Below, piece after piece: positions 25,120 to 36,049 of a stretch of DNA of 64,000 nt. The stretch is from Hyaloscypha bicolor E (taxonomy: Eukaryota; Ascomycota; Leotiomycetes; Helotiales; Hyaloscyphaceae), in assembly GCF_002865645.1 (NCBI RefSeq), contig NW_020194684.1:1333308-1397307 (forward strand), in the 5' to 3' direction. The position numbers and the translations under genes were made by a program. Under the pieces are notes generated by a model, which was given only the letters and a program-made list of their open reading frames with translations, ran no database searches and was not told where the DNA came from. The number at the start of each line of letters is the position of its first letter. Position 1 is the stretch's first letter.

Positions 25120-27300
25120 ATATAATTGGCTAGCCGTAAAAAAGCCCCAAAGCCGGAAACTTATAAAGAGTCTTAAAGGCTTTAGGGCATCCGGACTATT
25201 ACTAGTATCCGGTACTTTTTAGGGAAAGAGTATAATATATTCTATAACAGGCAATCTATTATAAACTACTTAATTTTTAAGTTAAGCGGGAAATCTGAGG
25301 GCTGGGCTTGTAATTCAAGTCTTATTAAGGTTATTAAAGTTTTTACTAGCTAGTACTATAGATTTTATTACGGGAATTCTATAGGTTCTATTCCAATTTA
25401 TTCAGGCAGATATATATAGTATATCTCTTTATTTATTCCGATATTTACATGCAATTTCTGAGAGCCGAACTATTACTTAAGAGGAGAATAAGAAGGCTAG
25501 ACTAATATCTTTAAAAACCAAGGCCTTAATAAGCCTATCTAGAAAAGCATACTAATTTTTCTAAAAATAATTCAAGCTCTAATAGGCCGGAAAATTTTGA
25601 GTTTATTATATATTATAACTTATATAACCAGGAATAGGAACTTGAATTCGTTATATAAAATTAATTATATATAGAGACTTCTGCTATAAACTCCTTATTT
25701 GAATTAATTAGTTAAATCTATTTTTTAATACTAAGTCTTTATTAGGGTAACTTCTTACTTCTAGAAAATTTAGACAAAGTAGCTAATAAGTTTCTTAGCT
25801 ATTAGCCAAAACTTATTAGCTAGAAAATCTTATAAGTAATAGACAAAATTATAAAGCAGAACTTTTCTAACTATAATACTAATATATTTTATTACTTTAT
25901 AAGGTAATTAGATATAGAAGCCTTATTAAATATAATATATCTCGAGCTATAAGTAATATCTTATAAGATATAGGAAAAGTCTTAGTATTTAACTAGTATT
26001 ATAATCTAGCCCAAAAGCACTTATTATTCTTTATATCTAATTTAATAGAAATAAAAAGTATTTATACTTTAACTCGAGAGATAATTAGGACTTTTATATA
26101 GACTTAGGGCAGTAATTTGCTTTATAGAGAGAGAATAGACCAGGTTACCTATACTATATTAATTTTTGGAAGAGTTTATAATAAATATTATAGCTCCTGA
26201 AATATTTTCAAAAAAGCTCTTCTAAACTAAAATAGGCTAGTTTATAATCCCGAAAGATTTATAGAAGTCTTATATACCCGAGAATACAAGTATTTAAGAT
26301 AAATACTATTTAAGTTCTAATCTATAATAAAAGAAAAGTAAAGTATATAATATAAAATATATAAAGTAAAAGTAAAATAAATCTCCGGGTATTTAATAAA
26401 TAGAAAGCCCAATTATAGGTTATAAGAACTAGTACTAACTAGGTATATATATAGTAATATTAAAAGAAAGATAAGGCAAGAGGAACTAAAAAATAAGTTA
26501 GTATATATTCTATAAAAGTAAATAGAAAGATATCTAAATAGCCCGAAAGTAAAAAATATATATTAAAGAAATTAAGATTAGAGAAAAAAGAGCTATTTCC
26601 TATAAAAATAAGTTAGTATATATTTCAAGATAAAGAATAGGAATACTTAGTAGTAGCCTAAAGGCTTTTATAAATATTAAAGAAAGAAAGAAGATATTAA
26701 AGTTTAGAGGAATCTAAATAGAAGTTAGCCTCTTTTTTGAAAGTTTAAAAGAAAGTATTCCCAAAAAGCCCGAAAGTATAAAAGGTATTAGAAAAGAAAA
26801 GAAGATATTAAAGTTTAAAGAAATCTAAAATTAGCTAAGAAATAAGTAAATTAAAGACTCATAATATAGAAAGTAAAGTATTCCGGATAAAGTAACCCGG
26901 AAATAGTAGTTAGGTACTAGCTCTTAATATTATTAGTAGAGGGGTTAAAGAAAAAAGAATTCGGAGAAGAAGAGATTTAAAAAAGAAAAGAAAGGTTATA
27001 AGGCAATTAGATACTAGCTCTTAAGGTTATTAGAGGTATTAATAGAGGGCAGTCAGATACTAGCTCTTAGTATTATTAGTAGAGGAATTAAAGAAAGAGG
27101 AATTCGGAGAAGAAAAGATTTAGAAAAGAAGGAATTCGGAAAAGAAGAAATTTAAAGGAAGAGGAATTTGAAGAAGAAGGAATTTAAAGCAGAAGAGAAA
27201 GGTTATAAGGTAGTTAGATACTAGCTCTTAAGGTTATTAAAGGTATTAATAGAGAATAATTAGATGCTAGCTTTTAGTATTATTAGTAAAGAAATTAAAA
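25120..27300 (+). pseudogene. Unidentified coding-like tract
   Basis: C+G content rises and plus-strand frames become long, with TAA/TAG as almost the only stops. Phrases include VKKPQSRKLIKSLKGFRASG near 25,130, FALERE.TRLPILY near 26,120-26,150, and a Lys/Glu-rich tail with internal repeats after 26,660. More than one frame looks plausible in places, so frameshifts are likely. I considered a tyrosine recombinase (DUF3435-like) and KDZ-type transposase and could not find their diagnostic residues. Function unknown. Confidence 0.35.
26910..27290 (+). repeat. Degenerate long tandem repeat in the coding-like tail
   Basis: The segment AGGTTATAAGG.A.TTAGATACTAGCTCTTAAGGTTATTA.AGGTATTAATAGAG recurs near 26,993 and 27,194. 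TACTAGCTCTTA.TATTATTAGTAGAGG.ATTAAAGAA recurs near 26,928 and 27,058. Between them lie short AAGAAGGAATTCGGA-type repeats. It encodes a Lys/Glu/Arg-rich repetitive stretch if translated. Confidence 0.7.
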
Positions 27301-27949
27301 AAGTAAGAAGAAAAAATAGAGAATTAATAATAAAAATAAAATAAAGTTATATTTTTATAAAAGAAAAAAAATACTAGTATAGGATAATTATATTATTATA
27401 TAATTTTATATTTACTTTTACTATTTATTAAGGATATATATTTCTTAAAGGAAAGTATTACTTAATATTTCTAGGAAATTATAATTTAATAATAATATAT
27501 TCGAAAAAATTAAAAATAATATATTTTAATATACCGAAATAAAGTAATTATTTTCTTATTAAAATTATTTTTATAGTATTATTATATATAAAGTTATTTG
27601 AGTTTATAAACCGAGCTATATATAAAGATTCGAGAAAATAAGAGCTAACTCGAATTACTTATAAATAGTAATACTTAATAGCTAGTAATATAATAATATA
27701 GTATTATATCTTACCTAATTAGGTTAGTAATTAAGCCCTCTATTATATCGGACCCGTAATTACTATTATATATTCTACTTCTCAGATATACTAGTACTAG
27801 TTTAGAGAGTTATATAAAACTTCTATTTATATATATAATTAGCTTTCCTAATATATTATATTTTAGAGTTCTTTATTTTTAATCTTTATTTTATTTCTTA
27901 TTACTATTAAAAGTATTACTTTATAAGTAAACTATTAATAAAATAACTA

Positions 27950-27978
27950 TTTTACTATATTTTAGAAAATATAGTAAA
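27950..27978. repeat. Perfect 13-bp hairpin
   Basis: TTTACTATATTTT / AAAATATAGTAAA with a 3-bp loop, followed at once by a second weaker copy (TCTATATTTTAGAAGATATA). It shares its core with the hairpins at 22.4 and 24.9 kb. Confidence 0.75.
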
Positions 27979-28504
27979 TACTTCTCTATATTTTAGAAGA
28001 TATAGTAAAAAGCCTTACTATAAGTCAGGCAAGTGAAATAATAAAGGAAACTAAAGTAAAATATCTATTCTAATAATATATTTTATATAATAGCTAACCT
28101 TTATTTAAAAACCCTAATTAAAATATAAATATAAATATAAAGATAAAGTACTAGTTAAATAATTATTAATTCTTTTTTCTTTTATCTCTCCCTTTCTCTT
28201 TATTCTTGCTCTAAACTCGAACTCCTCCTTTACTAGAAATAGTTGGCTTATTTTTCTCTATTTTTATTTGAGCTATAAACTTTGCCTTTTATATTAAGCT
28301 TATAAGATCCCGAGATAAGGCTTTAGCTAGTTATTTGGGCCTTTAATTCCCTAGTAAACTAGAAATATTAAGTAAAATACTTGTTTTATATTAAATAAGT
28401 AGAAATATAAGGCTTATTAGAACAGGTTTTATATAAATTATAATAGGTATAATATTGGCTTTATAAATAGCTCTTTTAGTTAACTATAGTAATATAGTTA
28501 TATA

Positions 28505-28625
28505 TAGTATTTAATCTTCTTTCCTTTTCTTTTTTTCTTTTCTTTTTACTTTCTTTTTCCCTTTCCCTTTTCCTTTTACTTTTTCTTTTACTTTCCCTTT
28601 TTCTTTCTCTTTCCCTTTTTCTTTT
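28505..28625. repeat. Polypyrimidine tract
   Basis: About 120 bp almost purely C and T on the plus strand (runs of CTTTTTC, CCCTTTC, CTTTTACTTT). It is low-complexity sequence derived from A/G-rich repeats on the opposite strand. No promoter role can be shown. Confidence 0.85.
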
Positions 28626-28699
28626 AGTATCTAATCTTTAAAGTAATATATAGTTTCCTTTTACTAATTAGCTAGCTATTTCTTATTACTTGCCTTATC

Positions 28700-30950
28700 C
28701 CTAATAATACTTTCCTTAATTTCAAATATACTACTTATATTAGTCTTATCTAGGTCTAGCTTCTCTAGAATAGCTAGGTAAGAAGATTATACTTTAATAA
28801 TATATTATAACTTATTAATATCTATTATAACTTTAAGTTCGAATATACTCTTATATTTCTTATTCCCGAAATTTGTTTAGTATTTCTTAAGAATACTTCT
28901 ATACTTTTCAGAAATCTCCTTTATATTATATATAAGAACCTGCTCTTTACTAAGGCTAGCCTTATATTCTTATTTCAAATTAATCTTATTCTTCTAAAAA
29001 TCCAGGAAAGCATTTATCTTATTTTCTATTTATAGGAAATATATTAGCTTTATAGTAATTAGGGAGCAGGCTTCTGTTTTTGGATTATATAGAGGCTACT
29101 AGTTTACTACGTTTTTATAGTTATATAGCCTTAACTAATAAAATTCTATAATACTCTTATACTAGTCTAAATATTAAATATTATATTAAGATAGGCTAAA
29201 AGATTCCCGAAAACTAGTATCTATTAGATCTTTACTACTAGTTCTAGCTAGATAACCCTAATACTAATACCTATAGTATTTATATCGAAAGTATATTTCT
29301 TTAATAGAACTAGCTTTCTTAATATTATCTAGGAAAATAGTATCTGCTTTTTATATTTAAACTAAAAGATATATTTTAAAATAGTATATATTAAAGAATC
29401 TTATAGTAGGTTTAATTTCGGCTTCGAATTCGGATTCAGATTTAAGAGGCCTTTTTAATAACCTTTTAGTAATATATTTTACTTCTTTTATTTCTCTAGT
29501 ATAGAAAACAGGAAAAAGAGGTTATAGTAGTAATAGGAATCTATAAGTATAAGTAATAAATAGTTTAGCTTATATTCTTAATTAAATATTTAGGGAGAGT
29601 ATTAATTAGAAATCAGATATTAAATATAAATTTTAGAGAGATATTAATTAGAAATTAGGTATTAACTATAAACTTTGGAGGGATATTAATTAGAAATAAG
29701 GTATTAATTAGAAATTTTAAAGAAATATTAACTAGAAATCGGGTATTAATTAGAAATTTTAAAGAAGTATTAATTAGAAGTAGGGTATTAATAGAAGTTT
29801 TTAAAGAAATATTAATAGTTTATTAGAAAAGTATTCGGGAATAATATAAAAGTTATTAAAAGAATTATTCTTAGGTAATAGTAAAGTTTTATTATTACTA
29901 AAGCTAGTAAACTTCTCTTTACTTAGCTTATTTCTTTTAATATCTATATTAGAAATATAACTGGCTCTTTATTTCTATTAGCCTAGTATTTAGGGTCTAT
30001 TTAAAGGTATTTATATCTTTACTTTACTTGGCTATAGTACTCGAAAGTAAAGGCAAGAATTATCTATACTAGATACTAGTAAGAAGTTTCGGGATCTTAA
30101 GTTTATATAAGACTCTTTTTACTAGAGTTAGTATTAAAGCTATTTTTAAGTATTTAGGGAGTATTAGAAGTTACTAATTTCTTATACTAGCCTTATAATT
30201 CTTATAGGGCAGAACCTTAAAACCTTTATATAACTAGTATAGATACTTGAAACTTTACTTATATCCTAATAGAAACTATATATTAGTACCTTTCTAGAGC
30301 AAGTTTTATTCTCCTAAAAGTTAAGCCTCTTACTTTAGATAGTCTTATAATTCGAGATAAAATCGGTTCTTCTAGTTTGTTTATAAGTAATTACTAAAGG
30401 GTTATATATAAGCTATATATAATAAGCTATCTTATATAAATACTAATAAGAATTAAAGTTCTCTATATCTAATTTCCTTCTATTAGCCTTTCTCTTAGTA
30501 ATTATATATATATAAATAATTTCGTACTATTTAGTAAACCTGCTAGTATACTTATTATTACTTTCTAATTATATCTGCTTATATATTAGACCTATTACCT
30601 TATATAATATCTGGCCCTTATAGTTCGAGTAGAAAGCTTCTGAAATACGGAATTACTACTATATTTATTATATAGACTACTTGCCTTAAAGCTAGATAAT
30701 TTGTCTTATAACTATATTATAGATCTTTTCCTAGAGATTAAAGAAATTATTATAATATTTACTAAGATCTAGTTTAATTAAAGAATATAGTTCTTCTATA
30801 GTATTTGAGATAATTATATTAAAGTATAAATACTAGTTAACCTAGAACCTTATAAGCTTCTCCTTATAAGATATAAGCTACTAATCTTTAATATATAATA
30901 TATAACTAGTATATAATATTCGGCTATACTTGTATTTTATCTCTATTAGA
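28700..30950 (-). pseudogene. Unidentified coding-like tract, minus strand
   Basis: One minus-strand frame can be followed for much of 30,960-29,880 with TAA/TAG as nearly its only stops. Text includes NSVFQKLSTRTIRARYYIR near 30,640, IISILAGLLNSTKLF near 30,540, KLEEPILSRIIRLSKVRGL near 30,360 and RSLLALVIIKL near 29,900. Below 29,820 it enters a minisatellite. I recognise no catalytic motif and cannot name the family. Together with the 25.1-27.3 kb tract it forms a convergent pair inside the 11-kb unit. Confidence 0.35.
29595..29822. repeat. Minisatellite built on GTATTAATTAGAAAT
   Basis: About five to six copies of a roughly 40-bp composite unit, alternating GTATTAATTAGAAAT..., TTTTAAAGAAATATTAA and TAGAAATCGG. 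Copies differ mainly by A/G transitions. Confidence 0.8.
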
Positions 30951-32760
30951 TTCTTAATATATATTTCTTTAATAATAGACCAAATAATTATATATTATAT
31001 AATAAAAAATTTATTATAAGCTATAACTATTATCTTTAATACCTTATTTCTCTTGCTTTTAAAAAAGCTTAGCCTATAATTTGCCTCTATATCTTAATTA
31101 GTATACTAATTATAAAAGAGATAAGCTGCTTTCAGAAAGATCTTTATTATAGTAATAATTATAATAGAAGTAAAATCTATTAGAATAACAAGTAGTATTA
31201 TATTTGGCTATAGACTATATATAGCCCGTAATTACTAAAGGGCCTAGTAGTAATCTAATATTGTCTTATTACTTATAAAGTAGAAGCTAATATAAAAGAT
31301 AGCTCCGGTAATATCTATTTCTTAAAAAGAGTTAGCTATATATATACTTTAAATATAGTAAATAATTATACTAAAGTATAAAGATATAGTAAATAAAGAT
31401 ACTATAGTTTTATAGAATAAAAAGAGTAAGTAAACTAAAAATATAATAAATAAGGATACTATACTTTAAGTATAAAGTAAGAAATTATTAAGACTTCTTA
31501 CTAACTATATCTAAAAGTAGTATATTATACTAGTTTGTCTTATAAGTAGTATCTAAAACTAGTATTCTCTAGTATATATAAAGCCAAGCCAAGGAAAGTT
31601 AATATATAAAGAATATTAATATAATTACTTCTTTCTTATTAAGATAAATCCAAGAAATAAAGCCTTTTTCCTTAAAATTCTTGGCTAAATTTTAATAATT
31701 ACTCTAATTATAATATTTAGAGATCTTATTTTCTCTAATAGTATTTAATATTATTTTGTATTTAATAGTTAAATTATATTACTTAAGAAGAAATATTATA
31801 ATAAATCAAGATATAATTCTGGAATTAGAAAATACTTAAATAAGTTTTATTATCTTAATATTCAGGTAGTTATAAACTAAATAGTAGCCAGAATTATAGG
31901 AAGTATCGAGTTAATAATTATATTACCTATACTCTTTATATTCTTAATAAAATAATATCTATTTATTATTTAGGCTTTCTTTATAATTTATTAAGAAAAA
32001 ATAACCTATTTCTCGAGCTTTAGTATCTCTTTCTTTTCCGTTATTATTTCATATTAGAGAGATTTGAGACACGTGCTTCTTCTCTCTTCTATTATATTCT
32101 AGCTAACCCTTTACTCTAACCTAAAAGTCTTTCCCTAATATCTTTTTGCTTTATATAACTAAAAGATTATATCTAAATTACTTGCCCCAATTTCATATAT
32201 TATTTAAGAGCTTTTTAAAGCTATTATATATATATTTAAAAGAGAGTAGGTTCTCTTATATATTATTAATTATAGCTTAAAAGGATTTAATAGAACCAGA
32301 AGCAAGATTAAAGTCTACTATATATATAAGAGATAATATAGTAGTAAGAAGTTCTCTTATTATAGGTTCGAGAATTTCGGATTTCTCTAGAGTATCCTTA
32401 ATAATCTTATTTAAAGTAACTTCCTATTCTTTTATATCTTGAGGGTAGTAATTATTAAGAATATATAATATTTAAGAGGTATTCTAGAAAGTAGTTAAAT
32501 TGGCTAGAGATATAGTAGGTAAGTATACGAAACCTGAATTTAAAATATAAGGAGCAAATATACTATAATTTCAAAATATAGGAGAGAAATATACTATATT
32601 TTTAATAAAAATAAAAATAAATTAGAGAACAAATATGCTATATCTTTAGTATAAAGTGAATTATGCAGAATAATACTTGGCTATTATATTCGAGGCTTTT
32701 ATAGAAGAATCGAGATATAATATTAATTAGGTTTAAAGGTTTAGTAAAATTATTTTATTA
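30951..32760. other. AT-rich sequence without a recognisable gene
   Basis: Mixed AT-rich sequence with several ATATAGTAAATA-type hairpin remnants around 31,340-31,480 and 32,560-32,650. Nothing codes recognisably on either strand. Confidence 0.5.
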
Positions 32761-32800
32761 CAAATATTTAATTTGTGCGATTCTAAGGCTAAATCGGCTC

Positions 32801-32835
32801 CTTAGTAATGGACTCGGGGAATGCCGAGTACTAAG
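32801..32835. repeat. Short GC-richer hairpin near the right inverted repeat
   Basis: CTTAGTA.....CTCGG pairs with CCGAGTACTAAG across a 7-base loop, with a five-base bulge in the left arm. It lies 16 bp inside the right inverted-repeat arm and is spared from RIP. It may belong to the same terminal structure. Confidence 0.65.
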
Positions 32836-32851
32836 CCAAAAAAAGATTCTG

Positions 32852-32906
32852 CCATTAATACCCCAAATTAATACCGGGGGCGGGGGGGGTCGTTTTAGTC
32901 TTTCCC
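32852..32906. repeat. Right inverted-repeat arm with G run
   Basis: CCATTAATACCCCAAATTAA, TACC, a G-rich run (GGGGGCGGGGGGGG), then TCGTTTTAGTCTTTCCC. It is the inverted counterpart of 21,820-21,883. Here the inner block carries AT in place of GC, so this arm was mutated more strongly than the left one. Confidence 0.8.
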
Positions 32907-32939
32907 CCATTATTGCCCCTCTCGTTACCCTCTTAATAT

Positions 32940-34015
32940 GTGTCTCCTCCTATAAACCCTGCTCCTAAAGATAATTGGCTTCGAGACTCGAGGTATGGTA
33001 TTAGTACAGGCAGAAGCGGCTTTTCGTTATCTTTTAGGTTCAAATCGGGAACTAGCATATGGCAGAGTAGGATTTGGTTATTATTATTAGTCGAGTTGGG
33101 AGTAGGTAAAGCTTGGGCAGATTCGGTCATATTAGTATTCCTAGAATCAAGTCAAACTATATATTATAAATAGGGTAGGTAAAGAAGATTCGTTAGTAAG
33201 TACTTCATAGCATATATGATCCAGGTTACTGAGAATTTCGAAGAAATGGTATAGTTACTCGCGCCTTGTAAAAGGTAAAAGTATAGCTTTCCTAGAATAT
33301 ATCCCTGCGGGGTTATATAACTAATTTTCTTTTTATCTTAGAAGGATTTACTACCCTACTACCCAAAAGATTTATTTAATTATAATAATACCACAAAATA
33401 ACAGAAATTGGTTAATATTCGTAGTCTCTAGCCTGGATTTAGTTATTCCAGAGCTTTTTAGAATTTTCTAAGTACTTTGAAAAATTCTCAAATTTTTGGT
33501 ATTTTAAAGGGATATAAGTGGACGGTTGAGTAGTATAGGAGTTTAGATAGTAAACCCTTCTAGAAGCGCCACAGTTACTAACCGACTTGGGTACGAGGAT
33601 TAAAGGATTATAGTTTAACTACTAAAGAATTCTTTCTCGCTACCTATATTACTATTTTGACCTGTCTAAAGAATCTTACTAGTGAAACTTTAACTTGAGA
33701 GTAATTTAGGAATTTCCGGGGCTTGCAATTACTGCCTATTTATTACGAAGTTAATACTATTAAGCTACTTATAATACCTCTCCTGTAAGGGTACCTGAAG
33801 TTAATGGAGTATTCTTATTAATTATATTAATTATTATCCTTAGCCTAGGTAGATTATATAAATAACTGCTTATACCCATAAATCAAATATTAAAAACCAC
33901 TATTATCTCAAGTCTCTTATAAAGGGAAAAGTAAAGAAATCCCACTTAGTAAGGACTCTAGCTAAATTCCATTAACCCCTCAAAGGAAAAACGGTATAAG
34001 GTAAATCTAACCACT
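32940..34015 (+). pseudogene. Unidentified protein relic, about 350 codons
   Basis: A single plus-strand frame can be read for over 1 kb, interrupted only by TAA, TAG and TGA codons, most of them where Gln would fit. Readable stretches include SKYFIAYMIQVTENFEEMV, PGFSYSRAF.NFLSTLKNSQ, PTWVRGLKDYSLTTKEFFL, TILTCLKNLTSETLT and RNFRGLQLLPIYYEVNT. The uniform stop spectrum argues for a real host or element gene rather than chance. No ATG start is visible; a TAA lies just upstream of 32,940. It ends tail-to-tail with the surface-protein gene on the other strand. I do not recognise the family. Confidence 0.5.
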
Positions 34016-34973
34016 AAACCAAGAACATAGCCCTAATAACCGCTGCCACAGTAATAACGAACCAAGTATTAAAAGTAGTCTTAACAGGAATAGTACCGCT
34101 CGTTTGCTTGTAAGATGGCGAGGGGGTGGCTGCCGGGGTACTGGGGGCCTTAGCTGGTATGGTAACGGCCGGGATAATCTGTGGTACTGGGGTTGTGCTC
34201 GCTTTTACGGAGCTGGAAGATGTGACGGCCTTGGCTGCTGGTGCAGGAGTACTTGTGGTCTTGGTACTGGAGGACGTCGACTTGCTGGAGGTAGATGGCT
34301 TTATACTCGAGGATGATTTCATACTCGATAATGATTTTATACTCGAGGATGACTTAATACTTAATGATGACTTTATACTAGACGAGGTTGGATGCGATGA
34401 AGTGGATGAGTGAGTCGAGGATGACGAGTGCGTGGATGACGTTGGATGGGATGAAGTGGATGAATGGGTAGACGAGGATGAGTAGCTAGAAGAAGAGGAA
34501 TGAGTCGAAGAGGACGAAGAGGACGAATGTGTTGAAGATGAGGAGTGGGTTGAAGATGACGAGTATGACGTTGGATGGGATGAAGTGGATGAATGGGTAG
34601 ACGAGGATGAGTGGCTAGAAGAAGAGGAATGAGTCGAAGAGGACGAATGTATTAAAGATGAGGAGTGGGTTAAAGATAATGAGTATGACGAATGAGTTAT
34701 GCTAGAAGAGTGTATAGACGACGACGGATGGGTAGAAGAAGAGAAGTGCGTTGACGAGGAAGTTTGCGGCCAGCGAGCTATTACTTGTGAGTACCAAATC
34801 CTTATAAAAAGTAAAGAATATGAACTCTTACCTTGCAGCACCTACGGAGCTACCTCTCTATAATAACTCTTTCCGTCTCTTTTCTTAATATTAGTATCGC
34901 AAGGTAGTATTAGACTATCCTGTGGTTTGCGGGGAAGTAGAGACGACATATAGAAAGCAGCTATAACGAGCAT
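34014..34973 (-). CDS. Ser/Thr/His-rich cell-surface protein, probably GPI-anchored
   Basis: The main exon encodes a long low-complexity domain of SSSTHSS, STSSHPTSS and IKSSSS repeats. A Pro/Ala/Thr-rich stalk (TPAPAAKAVTSSSS) and a hydrophobic C terminus (WFVITVAAVIRAMFLV) follow. That layout fits fungal GPI-anchored or membrane-tethered mannoproteins. A likely 48-bp intron (34,831 to 34,784; GTAAGAG donor, TACTCACAAG acceptor end) joins it in phase to a first exon starting ATG at 34,971-34,973 (MLVIAAFYMSSLLPRK), which could be a signal peptide. One in-frame TAG (VAP*VLQ) lies in exon 1, so the gene may be dead, or exon 1 may be wrong. An upstream ATA at about 35,000 (LFRSIFT before the Met) could be a lost start. 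This is the least-damaged reading frame in the window. Confidence 0.6.
34441..34689 (-). repeat. Tandem repeat of about 129 bp within the Ser-rich domain
   Basis: 34,441-34,569 and 34,570-34,689 share long identical runs such as GTTGGATGGGATGAAGTGGA and GAATGGGTAGACGAGGATGA. The second copy lacks a 9-bp unit. A third partial copy starts near 34,387. The indel is a multiple of 3, so the frame survives. Confidence 0.85.
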
Positions 34974-36049
34974 AGTAAAGATCGAGCGAAATAGTATCTT
35001 CGGAAATTAACTATAGTCCTTAATATTTGATTCTATTAAACGATAGACAGATCTATAACACGTTAATTTCTGCAGGAGGTCTCCCGGGTCTTTAAGTATA
35101 GTAGCTTCTACTATATTAGATATTTATACCGTAGTATTTCCCTACTTTATAGGTATTTCTAATAGTAATAGTATGCCTGGACTGCACGTTTTACTACTAT
35201 TATAGTAGCCTCTATATAGTTTCTGCGAAAGCTATTATATTGCGCGATTCTGGTAGAGAATTTCCATTTAACCCCTCTAATTCAGATGCAAAAAGTAGCT
35301 AAAGGAGGCTTTTTACCCTACTTAAAGCGAAAAGAGGGGTTCGAGTACCTGTATTTACTGCAAAAATTACCTTTATACCTTTATATCTTTTAAGAAATCC
35401 AGTACCATATATACTAATATAACGTGCTCTAGGATTAGCAAGCTATAAGTAAATGTACTTCGAGAAAAATCAAGTTCCTCTCGTAAAAGAAATTAATGCC
35501 CTCTTTATTATTATAACTATGGGATACTATGGTATTTCCCTTCCGGACTAGCCGGACGGGTTATTCGGGCTTCCTAGATAAGAGAACCATTATATTATGA
35601 TATAGAAACCTCTAAAAGCGACGGGAATAAATTAATAAGGTATAGAGAAAAATCTACTACCTTTTCCCTTTATAAGAACTCAATAATTAGCTATTACGAA
35701 TATTAGCCCTATAATCAAAAATCGTAGTATGGCTCAATTATATATAATTTAGTAATAATAGCATATTATATTCCTTTATTCTTATTACCTATATTTTACT
35801 GGCCTTAAAGCTATAACTAGCCATGAGCTTGCTATACTACCCTAATCCTGTTATTTGGCTTATATAAACGGAAACCTTTAATCTTAAAAGGGTATATATA
35901 GAGACTTTGGATACATATTTGTATTTTCTGGAAACGCCGGATTTATATAGTAAAATATTAGAATATATAATATATGGCTATAATAATAAAATAAACTATT
36001 CTTTCCTCGGAATTTTCTGTAACTAGTTCTTCCCGAATCTCGGTAAATC
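34974..36049. other. Intergenic, no gene recognised
   Basis: Moderately AT-rich with retained CG and some CA/TG. I see a small GC-rich inverted motif, TTCCGGACTAGCCGGACGGG, near 35,540, but no protein domain. Promoter elements of the surface-protein gene should lie at 34,980-35,300 but cannot be told apart. Confidence 0.45.

Noticed and set aside
25120..27300. A Starship captain (DUF3435 tyrosine recombinase) in the unidentified tract
   Set aside because: I looked for the conserved Arg-His-Arg-Tyr arrangement and could not find it in any frame.
32933..33130. Minus-strand open frame antisense to the orphan relic
   Set aside because: It is short and unsupported; the plus strand has the longer, consistent RIP-type frame.
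34104..34413. Two plus-strand frames rich in Gly/Trp or Asp/Glu/Leu
   Set aside because: They are reverse-strand images of the Ser/Thr-rich repeats of the surface-protein gene.
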